64,000 nucleotides of DNA from Bacillus thermozeamaize (lineage in GTDB: Bacteria > Bacillota > Bacilli > ZCTH02-B2): the NCBI GenBank assembly GCA_002159075.1, contig LZRT01000094.1, positions 62,001 through 126,000 of the forward strand. The letters run 5' to 3'. The notes under the pieces are model-generated. The model saw only the letters and a list, made by a program, of their open reading frames with translations, was not told where the DNA came from and searched no databases. Shown here one piece after another: positions 63,871 through 64,000 of this stretch. Within the stretch, counting starts at the first letter, position 1. Every line of letters begins with the position of its first letter. Both the position numbers and the translations under genes were made by a program.

Positions 63871-64000
63871 CAGAATACCTCCATTTCGCCAACAGTATAG
63901 CACAATCTCCGTGCTTCATCATCCGAATTTCTTTCAATTGCAATCGCAATACATCGGGTGTTGATCTTTCCGCAAACCTGTGCTAAGATACCAATTGCCC

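Overview
The window looks like a chromosomal segment of a Gram-positive, Bacillales-type Bacillota with fairly GC-rich coding DNA. The evidence is strong AGGAGG-type ribosome binding sites, frequent TTG/GTG starts, and Bacillus-style gene content and synteny: ribD-ribE-ribBA-ribH, yhaO-yhaN, ytpB, fabL, and gsaB/hemL-ygaE-like followed by perR-ygzB. Lipoprotein-type signal peptides replace a periplasmic solution for the binding proteins. No rRNA, tRNA or CRISPR array was seen. The species cannot be named from the sequence alone.

Layout. 0-2.9 kb: 3' part of the riboflavin operon with its terminator. 2.9-9.6 kb (minus strand): a PrcB-like lipoprotein, then a sugar/glycan operon (sugar nucleotidyltransferase, two GT4 glycosyltransferases, a six-hairpin glycosidase-like protein, mannose-6-phosphate isomerase) preceded by a 243-bp near-palindromic element, then a HesB/YneR-like protein. 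9.8-19.2 kb: Nudix CoA pyrophosphatase-like, YhaO/YhaN DNA-repair pair, thioredoxin-like protein, M50 protease, pyruvate carboxylase. 19.3-23.1 kb: YmaF, a CAP-domain protein, tetraprenyl-beta-curcumene synthase, a small DUF5325-like membrane protein and MTA/SAH nucleosidase.

23.1-31.4 kb is a tightly packed operon of a YdjY-domain lipoprotein, a VTT/TVP38 membrane protein, an LPG-synthase-TM-like flippase protein, a small membrane protein, a YnjB-type binding lipoprotein, two permeases, an ATPase and a CDP-alcohol phosphatidyltransferase. Its protein families correspond to the uncharacterised E. coli ydjXYZ-ynjABCDEF block, which makes it the most interesting candidate for an undescribed (lipid or lipid-headgroup related) transport system. 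31.5-35 kb: P1 peptidase, gamma-carbonic anhydrase-like protein, L-2-hydroxyglutarate oxidase, cupredoxin.

35.1-44 kb is AT-richer accessory DNA: an AtuA-like/DUF4387 pair divergent from a D-glutamate-cyclase-like protein, a TRAP transporter (large permease broken by one extra T) and a GntR/UTRA regulator, with shared operator-like repeats in the divergent region. An IS200/IS605 remnant (decayed tnpA, intact tnpB with right end) sits next to the tail of a second GntR gene. 44-47.7 kb holds decaying regulator/transporter modules (VOC protein, MarR with two operators, MFS remnant, TetR remnant) and a CrtI/retinol-saturase-like oxidoreductase. 47.8-49.4 kb is class I fumarase.

49.4-51.7 kb is an agrB-agrD-agrC peptide-signalling operon without a visible agrA; the predicted peptide ring would be closed by serine. 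51.9-54.3 kb: an ABC ATPase/permease pair without its binding protein, and a truncated hemoglobin. 54.5-64 kb: oligoendopeptidase F, a YabE-like G5/3D protein, MutY, FabL, an aromatic-acid-exporter-like membrane protein, HemL, Nth, PerR with a near-perfect Per box, and YgzB.
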